A stretch of 64,000 bases of DNA. It comes from WHSW01 sp963729075. GTDB taxonomy: Bacteria; Actinomycetota; Thermoleophilia; Solirubrobacterales; 70-9. The position numbers were made by a program, and so were the translations under genes. Positions 45,224 through 52,769 of this stretch are shown in pieces (the first letter of the stretch is position 1; each line of letters starts with the position of its first letter). The notes under the pieces were generated by a model, which ran no database searches, was not told where the DNA came from, and saw only the letters and a list, made by a program, of their open reading frames with translations. The DNA is taken from the NCBI GenBank assembly GCA_963729075.1, contig CAVSMU010000008.1:124001-188000 (forward strand), read 5' to 3'.

Positions 45224-46447
45224 CTAGACCGTCGCGGCTGCGGTCTCGGTCTGCTTCTCGGTGACCTCGGTCTGCGTCTTGATCGCCTCCGCGATCGGCT
45301 CGGAGACGTCGCGGCCCATCAGCACCTCCTTGGCGATCACGAGTCGCTGGATCTGAGAGGTCCCCTCGTAGAGCTGCATGATCTTCGCGTCGCGCATCAG
45401 CTTTTCCACCGGGTACTCCTTGATGAAGCCGTAGCCGCCGTAGACCTGGACCGCGTCGACCGTGATCTCCATCGCCGAGTCGGCCGCGAACCGCTTCGCG
45501 TGCGAGCAGGCGAGGGTGTTGCGGATCCCCTGGTCGAGGAGCGCTGCCGACTGCCAGGTGAGCAGCCGCCCGGCCTCGACCTTGGTGGCCATGTCGGCGA
45601 TCATGAACGCGACCGCCTGGTGCATGGCGATCGGGACGCCGAACTGGACTCGCTCCTTCGAGTACTCGGCCGCGAACTCGAACGCGGCCCTGCCGATGCC
45701 GACAGCCATTGCGGCGACGCCGGGACGGGTGCGGTCGAGGGTCATCATCGCGAGCTTGAAGCCGTGGTTCTCCTCGCCGAGGAGGTGGTCCTCAGGGACC
45801 TCGGTCTCGTTGAAGACCACCGTGGCGGTGTTGGAGGCGCGCTGACCTAGCTTGTCCTCCTTCTTGTCGATGATCACCGTGTCGTCGCGCGGGACGACGA
45901 AGGCCGAGATGCCGCGGTGGCCGGCGTCCTTGTCGGTCTTCGCGTAGACCGTGTACCAGTCGGCGTACTGGCCGTTGGTGATGAAGCACTTGGAGCCGTT
46001 GAGCACCCACTTGTCGCCCTGCTTGGTGGCGGTGGTCTTCATCCCCGAGACGTCGGAGCCGGCGTCGGGCTCCGTGAGGCAGAAGGAGGCGAGCTTCGGC
46101 TCCTCGGTCAGCATCCCGAGGTAGCGGCGCTTGATGTCCTCGCTGCCGCCGATGGCCACGGGCGTCATCGCCAGGCCGTTGGCCGCCAGCGACGTGCCGA
46201 TCCCCGAGCAGCCCCAGCCGAACTCCTCCTCGATGAGGCAGCCGGAGAGGAAGTCGAGCCCGGGCCCGCCGTACTCCTCCGGGATGTGGGTGTTCATCAG
46301 CCCCACCTCCCAGGCCTTCTCGATGATCTCCTGGGGCCAGGTTCCGTCCTTGTCGTACTCCCAGGCGACCTTGCGAATCTCCCTCTCGGCGAAGTTGTGC
46401 GCGAGCTCGCGCAGATCCTTCTGCTCGTCGGTCAGCGTGAAATCCAC
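45224..46447 (-). CDS. Acyl-CoA dehydrogenase
   Basis: 407 aa. FAD-dependent family with the usual signature (LASFCLTEPDAGSDVSGMKT), GSKCFITNGQYADWY, RTRPGVAAMAVGIGRAAFE and QVYGGYGFIKEYPVEKLMRD; the active-site Glu lies in LYEGTSQIQRLVIAKEVL. It oxidises an acyl-CoA to the enoyl-CoA. Start GTG; a 20-bp perfect palindrome 37 bases upstream (46484-46503) is probably the operator of a TetR/FadR-type regulator. Tail TQTEVTEKQTETAAATV is low-complexity. Confidence 0.92.
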   Translation of the reverse strand: MDFTLTDEQKDLRELAHNFAEREIRKVAWEYDKDGTWPQEIIEKAWEVGLMNTHIPEEYGGPGLDFLSGCLIEEEFGWGCSGIGTSLAANGLAMTPVAIGGSEDIKRRYLGMLTEEPKLASFCLTEPDAGSDVSGMKTTATKQGDKWVLNGSKCFITNGQYADWYTVYAKTDKDAGHRGISAFVVPRDDTVIIDKKEDKLGQRASNTATVVFNETEVPEDHLLGEENHGFKLAMMTLDRTRPGVAAMAVGIGRAAFEFAAEYSKERVQFGVPIAMHQAVAFMIADMATKVEAGRLLTWQSAALLDQGIRNTLACSHAKRFAADSAMEITVDAVQVYGGYGFIKEYPVEKLMRDAKIMQLYEGTSQIQRLVIAKEVLMGRDVSEPIAEAIKTQTEVTEKQTETAAATV

Positions 46448-46483
46448 GGCTCAGGGGCTCCTTTGCGTGCGTTTGGAAATCCC

Positions 46484-46503
46484 GATTGACTGATCAGTCA
46501 ATC
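46484..46503. promoter_or_regulatory. Perfect 20-bp palindromic operator, TetR-type
   Basis: GATTGACTGATCAGTCAATC is identical to its reverse complement. TGACTGATCAGTCA-like palindromes are typical of TetR-family regulators of acyl-CoA and lipid genes. It lies between the divergent acyl-CoA dehydrogenase and the 46537 gene, so it may control both. The regulator gene is not in the window. Confidence 0.65.
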
Positions 46504-46536
46504 ACCTCGAAAGGGTACCTGATCTACCCTTCAGAT

Positions 46537-47013
46537 GTGGCGGCCGCTCCACTGCTGGCGCTCTCCAACGGCGAGGTGATCCTGATCGTCGCCCTTGCCG
46601 CGATCCCGATCGCCGGGCTCGCGTTCGTCGCCGGCGCCGGCAACGCCTTTCGCCAGATCGGCAAGGGCCGGTTCTCGGTCGAGTTCGAGGATGACCTGCC
46701 GCAGAAGGTGCGCGACTCCGATGCGGAGGCGAGCCCGGACGTGCGCGAGGAGGAAATCCGCCAGCTGCTCGAGGCGAAGGCCTACCGCCAGTCGAGCCGC
46801 GGCGAGGCGCCGCTCGACGTCGACGAGGAGCTCGGGCGGCTGATGACCGAGCAGGCGGCCGCCGCCCCCGGCGAGGACCCGGCCCTGCGCGAGGAGGTGC
46901 GCCAGCTCGTCATCGCCCGCAACGAGCGCCGCCAGCGCCAGGGCAAGGAGCCGCTCGACGTCGACGCCGAGATCGAGCGGCAGCTCCGCGAGTTGGAGAA
47001 CCTGGGCCAATAG
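46537..47013 (+). CDS. Membrane-anchored charged protein of unknown function
   Basis: 158 aa. One N-terminal membrane helix (VILIVALAAIPIAGLAFVAG) then a highly charged cytoplasmic part with two related copies of a motif (EEIRQLLEAKAYRQSSRGEA, PLDVDEE; EEVRQLVIARNERRQRQGKE, PLDVDAE). The repeat, about 60 residues apart, looks like the short SHOCT-like helix pair of membrane-anchored actinobacterial proteins. GTG lies 6 bases after TACCCT (46525-46530). Confidence 0.65.
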   Translation: MAAAPLLALSNGEVILIVALAAIPIAGLAFVAGAGNAFRQIGKGRFSVEFEDDLPQKVRDSDAEASPDVREEEIRQLLEAKAYRQSSRGEAPLDVDEELGRLMTEQAAAAPGEDPALREEVRQLVIARNERRQRQGKEPLDVDAEIERQLRELENLGQ

Positions 47014-47058
47014 CTGCCGGCTCGGTTGTCGCGGCCCGCGCTCGATAGATTCCGCGAC

Positions 47059-47397
47059 GTGACCCCCGAGGAGGCCGACAACGTGGTCGACCTGGAGGAC
47101 CTGCTGGTTCGGCCGGGCACCTACTTCAACCCGCAGACCGAGGTCGTGCTGGTGGTCGACGACTCCGCTTCGATCGACCAGGAGGTCTTCAACATGGAGG
47201 CCTACGAGGGGGTCGACTGGGTTCGGATCTCCGATGACGTCCCGGTCGACGAGGACGCTCGCGACAAGGCGCTGGAGTCCTTCCAGACCCACTATCACCC
47301 CGGCTCGGGCGGATCGATGTCGGAGACCGCACTGGAGCAGGGCGACGACGAATACGACTCCGACGAGGATGGCCAGGACCCCGGCCGGGAGGATTGA
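47059..47397 (+). CDS. Small acidic protein of unknown function
   Basis: 112 aa, very acidic. VVDLEDLLVRPGTYFNPQTE, VVLVVDDSASIDQEVFNME, DWVRISDDVPVDEDARDKAL then an Asp/Glu-rich tail. No family recognised. GTG starts 7 bases after TAGATT (47046-47051), so it is probably leaderless. The cupin gene begins 2 bases after its stop, so the two are co-transcribed. Confidence 0.6.
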   Translation: MTPEEADNVVDLEDLLVRPGTYFNPQTEVVLVVDDSASIDQEVFNMEAYEGVDWVRISDDVPVDEDARDKALESFQTHYHPGSGGSMSETALEQGDDEYDSDEDGQDPGRED

Positions 47398-47398
47398 G

Positions 47399-47791
47399 AT
47401 GAGCGGTTACTCCGTCGCCAAGCGTGACGAAGCCGTCGACTGGATGGCTCAGTATCCGGGGTTCGGCGAGATGCGCTGGTACACCGACGCCCTCGGCTGC
47501 ACCGAGGTCTCCTTCTCATGGCGCTCGATGCCGCCGGGGACCGGGGGGCGCGGGAGCTACGGGCACCGCCACCCGGGCCAGGAGGAGATCTACTTCGTGA
47601 TCTCCGGCACCATCACCGTCAAGGTCGGCGACGACGTGTTCGAGGCCGGGCCGCAGACCGCCGTGCGGATGTCGGGCGAGGAGTTCTACTCGGTCCACAA
47701 CGACACCGACTCCGACGTGGAGCTCCTGCTGTTTTCGACCAGGCGCGAGGACGCGGGCACCGAGCGCCAGGACGACTTCTGGCCCGACTGA
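47399..47791 (+). CDS. Cupin-domain protein
   Basis: 130 aa. SYGHRHPGQEEIYFVISGTI carries the first cupin motif (His, His, Glu as metal ligands) and RMSGEEFYSVHNDTDSDVEL the second (His). It fits a small single-domain cupin; the reaction is not determined. ATG 2 bases after the stop of the acidic protein. Its TGA overlaps the next gene's CTG (CTGA). Confidence 0.78.
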   Translation: MSGYSVAKRDEAVDWMAQYPGFGEMRWYTDALGCTEVSFSWRSMPPGTGGRGSYGHRHPGQEEIYFVISGTITVKVGDDVFEAGPQTAVRMSGEEFYSVHNDTDSDVELLLFSTRREDAGTERQDDFWPD

Positions 47792-48316
47792 GCGCCCCGG
47801 TCAGCGAGCGGCTCGAGGCCGAGGTGCCCGACCGCCGGCGGCACCTCGAGTTCGTAACCGCTCAGCTCGCCGATCCCGACGTGCTGCCGTGGCACTTCCC
47901 CGCGGGCGAGGGGCGCGACGGTGGGCCGCGCACCCCGGCGCAGCTCGACGAGATGTTCGCGACCTGGGAGCGCCAGCAGCGCGAGCGCGGGTTCAGCTGG
48001 TGGCCCTGGCGCGAGCGCTCCAGCGGCCAGCTGATCGGGCTGATCGGCCTCAACGCGGCCGAGATCGACGGCGAGCCAGTCGTCGAGGTCGGCTGGTCGG
48101 TGCGGCGGGCGCGTTGGGGCGAAGGGCTTCGCGGTCGAGGCGGCCCGGGCCTCGCTCGACTGGGGCTTCGAGCGCTGCGGCCTCGAGGAGATCGTCTCGT
48201 TCACCATGGTCACCAACGAGCGCTCCCGCAGGGTGATGGAGAAGCTCGGGCTCGAATACGTACGCGACTTCGACCGCATCGGCCTCCCCCACGTCCTCTA
48301 TCGCGCCCGCCGCTAG
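47788..48316 (+). CDS. GNAT-family N-acetyltransferase (one-base frameshift)
   Basis: Restored length 175 aa. N-terminal strand/helix (RRHLEFVTAQLADPDVLPWH), SSGQLIGLIGLNAAEIDGEP, then EVGWSVRRARWGEG, the acetyl-CoA loop in RWGEGFAVEAARASLDWGFE, and CGLEEIVSFTMVTNERSRRV ending MEKLGLEYVRDFDRIGLPHV. The frame is lost at GGG 48124-48126; one extra G. No ATG/GTG/TTG precedes the fold cleanly; CTG 47788 overlaps the cupin stop, GTG 47824 is the alternative. The target is unknown. Confidence 0.72.
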
Positions 48317-48446
48317 ATTTCGGCCCCGTGCTCGGCGTCGGCGAGAAAGCCCCCGACTTCACCCTCCCCGACCAGAACGGCGAGGAGGTGACGCTCTCGG
48401 ACCTGCGGGGCGGCACGGTCGTCCTCTACTTCTATCCACGGGCGGA

Positions 48447-48920
48447 ACGCGGGTGGACAAAAGCAGTACCGCTCGAACCTGCTCACAAGGTCGGGTGTCG
48501 GATTCTCGGGCAGGTCTGTGGTCAGGTTTAGCGACACGCTCGATAGCGGGGCGCCGAGAGAACCGATCTAGGGTCGTGCTCGCACACGCCCCGACGCCGC
48601 ACAGCTTCTAGCTGTGGGAAGGATGAGGTAACGATGCCAACGATCGGTGGTGTTCCACGAGGTACGACGACGTCGATCACTGGCTTGCTTCACCGAAGCG
48701 AGCACGGAATTCTTCGGGCCGCGCGGAATGACGGTGCGCACCTTTCGAGACCCGGAGGGATCGAATCGGGTCGGGCTGATCGTCGAGGTCCCGGATCCCT
48801 CTGACTGGCAGGAGGCCCTTGAGTCTGAGGAGGCGGCGGAGGCGATGAAGTACGACGGTGTTCGCCCTCAGACGATGATGGCACTCGTCGAGGCGTAGCA
48901 CGCGCAACTCGCGCGGCGGA
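48447..48920. mobile_element. 474-bp insertion in bcp flanked by 6-bp direct repeats
   Basis: GGCGGA occurs at 48441-48446 and 48915-48920. Removing one copy plus the sequence between them restores the bcp reading frame exactly at that junction. The insert looks less GC-rich than its surroundings and contains a decayed small ORF with its own ribosome-binding site. No terminal inverted repeats or transposase are visible, so the element type is unknown; a chimeric assembly join is possible but would not be expected to leave a frame-perfect repeat. Confidence 0.6.
48634..48898 (+). pseudogene. Decayed small ORF inside the bcp insertion
   Basis: ATG 48634 follows GGAAGGATGAGGTAACG. The original protein appears spread over three frames: MPTI, VVFHEV, then DDVDHWLASPKR, then EFFGPRGMTVRTFRDPEGSN, RVGLIVEVPDPSDWQ and EAMKYDGVRPQTMMALVEA to the stop at 48896-48898. 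This pattern (~85 aa) resembles small dimeric alpha/beta-barrel (stress-responsive/ABM-like) proteins. At least two frameshifts break it. It is either decayed cargo or badly sequenced. Confidence 0.5.
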
Positions 48921-49258
48921 CACACCGGGGTGCACCACCCGGCCTGCGGGATCCGCGACCGGCGCGCCGACTACGAGGCGGCCGGCGTCCGCGTGGTCGG
49001 GATCTCGCCGGACCCGGTCGACGCGGTGGCCAAGTTCGCCGCCAAGCACGGGCTCGGCTTCACGCTGCTCGCCGACGCCGACCACGCGGTCGCTGACGCC
49101 TACGGCACCTGGGTCGAGAAGCGCAATTACGGCAGGACCTACTGGGGCGTCCAGCGGTCGACGTTCATCATCGATCCCGAGGGCACGATCGCCCACGTGA
49201 TCGAGAAGGCGTCGCCGAAGACGCACGACGACGAGGTCCTCGCGGCGCTGGCGGACAT

Positions 49259-50252
49259 TCAGGCGACGGCGACGTAGACGATGAAGGTCGCCGAACAGCG
49301 CCGACCAGATCAGGATCGGTACGAGCTCGAAGCGACGCCGAAGCCGCAGCGCCCAGTAGGCGACAGCGCCGCCGGCGAGGCCGAGGACGCCGGCGACGAT
49401 CGCGAAGCGGTCGAGGTCCCAGTCGGTGATCAGGAGGCCGGCGGCGATCGGGATCGTCGACTGGAACACCATTGCGCCGGTGATGTTGCCGAGCGCGAGG
49501 CTGTCCTTGCCGTCCTTCACCCAGAAGAAGCTGTTCGCCTTCTCGGGAAGCTCGGTCGCCAGCGGGGCCAGCACGAGCGAGAGGACCAGCGGCTCGAGGC
49601 CGATGCTCTCGGCGACGTGGAGCAACTCCTCGACGAACAGGTGCGCGCCGCCGACGATCGCAGCGAGGCCGATGATCAGCTGGATGACGACCGTCGCCCC
49701 TGGCGGGTCGTCGCCGGGCGTGCGGTCCATGTACAGGGGCCCGATCGTCTCCGCCTCCTGCACCTCGCCGCCGCCTCGCAGGGTTGCGCGCACGTAGCCC
49801 GCGTAAGCGACCACGAGGACGATCGCGAGTGGGATGTGAACCTCCTCGGGCACGACGACGCCGATGAGGATCCCTGCGGCGAAGAAGATCAGGAAGAAGA
49901 CCAGGTCGCGATCGAGGGTCGGGACGTGGACGCGGAGGCTGGTGCCCTGCTCGCGCCGGCGCTTGAACACCAGCGCCGAGATCCCGACCAGCGCCATCGC
50001 GACGGTCGCCAGCAGGAACGGGGCGCCGATGATCGCCCCGATCGCGACGTCCTCGGACCCCTCGGCGCCGCCGATGATCGCCACGATCGGGATCAACGTC
50101 TCCGGCATCGCGGTGCCGACCGCCGCCAGGATGCTGCCGGTCGCCCCCTCGCCGACGCCGAGCTTGTTGCCCGCCCACTCGACCGCGTTGGTGAACAGCA
50201 GCGCCCCCGCGAGGATCACGGCGAAGCTCACAGCCAGGAGGACGACTTCCAT
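49259..50252 (-). CDS. Sodium/calcium exchanger-type membrane antiporter (one-base frameshift at the 3' end)
   Basis: Restored length ~330 aa. Two inverted alpha repeats: GSILAAVGTAMPETLIPIVA (first) and VLAPLATELPEKANSFFWVK with NITGAMVFQSTIPIAAGLL (second), each with the conserved acidic residue, within about ten hydrophobic segments. The family exchanges Ca2+ for Na+ or H+. Near the end one extra C at 49291-49292 shifts the frame; removing it gives LIWSALFATFIVYVAVA and a stop at 49259-49261. Convergent with bcp, overlapping by 19 bases. ATG overlaps the next exchanger's stop by one base. Confidence 0.85.
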
Positions 50253-51388
50253 CAGGCGTACAGGAACGCGAGGGCCAGGACGGCGTAGACCGCCAGCAGC
50301 TGGACGCCCTCGAACCAGTTCGACTCGCCCTCCTGGGTCACGTAGGCGGCGATCAGCACGGCGACGAGCACCGCGCCCAGCTCGAACCCGTTGAACACCA
50401 GGGCCATCGGCTCGGGGCCGATCACGAACGACAGCAGGACCAGGATCGGGGCGACGAAGAGCGCGATCTGCGCCGCCGAGCCGACCGCGATGTTGACCGC
50501 GAGGTCCATCTTGTTCTTGCGGGCGACGAGCACCGCAACCCAGTGCTCGGCGGCGTTGCCGACCACGGCGACCACGATGATCCCGACGAAGAACTCGCTC
50601 AGCCCGATCGACTCCGACGCCTCGGAGATCGAGCCGACCAGGACCTCGGAGACGAGCGCGACCGCCGCACCGGCGATCGCGAGCATCAGGATCGAGCGTC
50701 GGACGCTCCAGCCGAAGCCCTCGTGCTCCTGCTCCGCGTAGGGCGGGTTGAAGACGTCGCGGTGGGTGCGGAGCGAGAAGAGCAGGCCCGCGAGATAGGA
50801 GATGCCGAGGATTACCGCGACCCCGACCGAGAGCTCCTCGAGGTCGCTGCCGAAGTCGACGAGCTCGGAGTCGACGGCGGGGAGCCCGCCGCCCGCGACC
50901 AGGGCGTAGATCGCCGGCATGATGAGCGCCGCGACCGCGAGAAACAGCATCGTCGCCTGCGCGTTGGCCGCCGTGCGGTTGAAGGTCTGACGCGCCCGCC
51001 CGATTCCGCCGACGACCATCGAGGCCCCGAGCACCAGCAGCAGGTTGCCGAGGATCGAGCCGACGATCGAGGCCTTGACCACCTCCTGGAGGCCCTCGGC
51101 GAGCAGGAACACGGCGATGATCAGCTCGGCCGCGTTGCCGAAGGTGACGTTGAGAAACCCGCCGATCCCCGGGCCCGAGCGCGCCGCCAGCTCCTCCGTC
51201 GCCAGGCCCATCAGCGCCGCGGTCGGGATGATCCCCAGCGCGGCGCAGGCGAAGACCAGGGTCGCCGACGCATGCGCCAGCTCCAGCGCCACCGCGGCGA
51301 CGATGAACGGGGTGAGCAGGTAGGGCCAGCCCTGGGCGCTGAGCAGGAATCCCGCCGGCCCATCCCGCCTCTGTCCCTGCGCGCTCAT
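50252..51388 (-). CDS. cax: Calcium/proton exchanger (Cax family)
   Basis: 378 aa, about eleven hydrophobic segments. The two alpha repeats with the GNAAE core are clear: GGFLNVTFGNAAELIIAVFL near the N-terminal third and GIIVVAVVGNAAEHWVAVLV near the C-terminal third, plus PYAEQEHEGF-type loop between halves. It expels Ca2+ using the proton gradient. A TAGGCT -10 element ends 6 bases before the ATG. The adjacent exchanger (1-base overlap) makes a two-gene calcium-transport operon. Confidence 0.9.
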   Translation of the reverse strand: MSAQGQRRDGPAGFLLSAQGWPYLLTPFIVAAVALELAHASATLVFACAALGIIPTAALMGLATEELAARSGPGIGGFLNVTFGNAAELIIAVFLLAEGLQEVVKASIVGSILGNLLLVLGASMVVGGIGRARQTFNRTAANAQATMLFLAVAALIMPAIYALVAGGGLPAVDSELVDFGSDLEELSVGVAVILGISYLAGLLFSLRTHRDVFNPPYAEQEHEGFGWSVRRSILMLAIAGAAVALVSEVLVGSISEASESIGLSEFFVGIIVVAVVGNAAEHWVAVLVARKNKMDLAVNIAVGSAAQIALFVAPILVLLSFVIGPEPMALVFNGFELGAVLVAVLIAAYVTQEGESNWFEGVQLLAVYAVLALAFLYA

Positions 51389-51464
51389 CCGGGCAGCCTA
51401 GTAACGCGCTCGCGAAAGGGGCCCCGGCGTGCGCCGGAGCCCTTGCTTCGCTCGCCGATCGAGC

Positions 51465-52610
51465 CTAGAGCTGGCTCGCGCAGGCGTTGATCTCGTCGGG
51501 CGTCTGCGCCTCGGCGATGCAGTCGAGATACGCGTCGGCGTTGCCGCCGGCCGCGCCGCCACCGCCACCGCCGCCTCCCGGCAGGCCGCCACCGGCTCCG
51601 CCGAGGGCGCCGAGCCCGCCGAGGCCGCCGAGCGCGCTCGGGTCGACCCCGAACTGCCCGAGCAGCTCCTCGAGCGGCTGGGCGTCGCTGGGCGCCGAGA
51701 TCTCCTGCTCCTCGTTGACGCTCGCCAGGCGCAGCGAGAAGCTGGCGTCGACGCTCTCCACGCCGGCCGCCTCGGCATCCGGAATCGCGCTCGGGTCGAC
51801 CGCCAGGTTGAAGTCGACGCCGCGCAGGATGCGGTCGTCGACACCGGAGTAGAGATCGAAGCTCGCCTCCGAGATCGCGTCGGCGATCTGCTGGACCTGC
51901 TCCTCGGACGGCACGCCCGCGGCCGAGGCCTCGGGGAGCGCCGCGCCGAGCCCGATCAGGTCCTGGAGCATCGTGTCGACGTTCAGGCTGCCGCTGATGT
52001 GCGTGGTTTCGGTGCCCTCGATCTCCTCGTCGCCCTCGGTCGAGAGGTCCCCGAGCCAGCTCTGGAAGTCGATGTCGCAGGCCGAGGTGTCACCGCCCTG
52101 CGCCTGCAGCGACTGCTCGCAGCCCTGCTGGAACGCGTCCGTGAACGAGAGGCCCTCGGTCTCGGCCTGCTGCGCGGAGGCCCGCTCGGCGAGCTTCTTG
52201 AACCGGCCGAAGGTCTCGGCGCCCACCTCGTAGGCGCTGCCGCCGTACTCGACGTAGGCATTGTCCTCGGTGACCGTGATCCCACCTTCGAAGTCGAAGC
52301 TCTGCCCGGCGCCCTCCGCCGAAAGCGAGCCGGTCCAGTCGAGCTGCGGGATCGCCGCCGGGTCGTCGGGGTCGCCCTGGAACGGACCGCTGAGGTTGGC
52401 CTCGAAGCTGGCGCCCTGATCGCCCTCGGCCGACCCGCCCAGGGTGAGCGAGAGATCGCCGCTGGAGACGGTTTCGTCGTTGTTGAAGGTCTCGTCGATG
52501 ACCGTCTGCGGGTCGACGTCGCTCGAGTCGTCGCCGCCGCAACCGGCGATCAGCACCGGTACGAACAGCGCGAGCGCCGCGAGCGCGAAGTAGGTGCGGA
52601 TGCGGGTCAA
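51465..52610 (-). CDS. Lipoprotein (LppX/LprG-like) with Gly-rich C-terminus
   Basis: 381 aa. Signal peptide with lipobox LIAGC (Cys ~24), then DVDPQTVIDETFNNDETVSS, repeated beta-strand pattern (LSLTLGGSAEGDQGASFEAN; LDWTGSLSAEGAGQSFDFEG; NAYVEYGGSAYEVGAETFGR; THISGSLNVDTMLQDLIGLG), matching the hydrophobic-pocket fold of LppX/LprG-type lipid carriers, and a Gly/Ala-rich tail. TTG start with GAGGAG eight bases upstream is well supported; the 1014-codon ORF extending upstream is antisense to the cyclase gene. Role probably lipid transport in the envelope. Confidence 0.75.
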   Translation of the reverse strand: MTRIRTYFALAALALFVPVLIAGCGGDDSSDVDPQTVIDETFNNDETVSSGDLSLTLGGSAEGDQGASFEANLSGPFQGDPDDPAAIPQLDWTGSLSAEGAGQSFDFEGGITVTEDNAYVEYGGSAYEVGAETFGRFKKLAERASAQQAETEGLSFTDAFQQGCEQSLQAQGGDTSACDIDFQSWLGDLSTEGDEEIEGTETTHISGSLNVDTMLQDLIGLGAALPEASAAGVPSEEQVQQIADAISEASFDLYSGVDDRILRGVDFNLAVDPSAIPDAEAAGVESVDASFSLRLASVNEEQEISAPSDAQPLEELLGQFGVDPSALGGLGGLGALGGAGGGLPGGGGGGGGAAGGNADAYLDCIAEAQTPDEINACASQL

Positions 52611-52769
52611 GCTCTTGATCTCCTCGTAATCGTTATGGAAGGCGAGCCAGAGTAGCGAACCCGAATACGGCCGGAACGCCGCCTCCGCCTCCCCTGCTTG
52701 GCCGACCGCGGAGCGCCTGACGCAAGCGCCCGAGCGGAACACCACCACCGCGCGGCGTATCCTGACCCC

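Larger units (their letters stand above)
48328..49277 (+). pseudogene. bcp: Thioredoxin-dependent peroxiredoxin (BCP type), interrupted by an insertion
   Basis: 5' part: VGEKAPDFTLPDQNGEEVTL, SDLRGGTVVLYFYPRA (to 48446). 3' part from 48915: ADTPGCTT, then ACGIRDRRADYEAAGVRVVG, FTLLADADHAVADAYGTW and QRSTFIIDPEGTIAHVIEKA. Removing 48447-48920 joins the parts as YFYPRADTPGCTTR in frame, with the peroxidatic Cys in TPGCT and the resolving Cys in ACGIRD. A further single-base loss near 48945 shifts frame between TTR and ACGIRD. Restored length ~158 aa, normal for BCP. GTG 8 bases after TAGATT (48314-48319). As it stands the gene is disrupted. Confidence 0.85.

Noticed and set aside
48447..48560. 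tRNA-like sequence in the bcp insert (GGTTCGAGC)
   Set aside because: No acceptor, D or anticodon stems could be formed around it.
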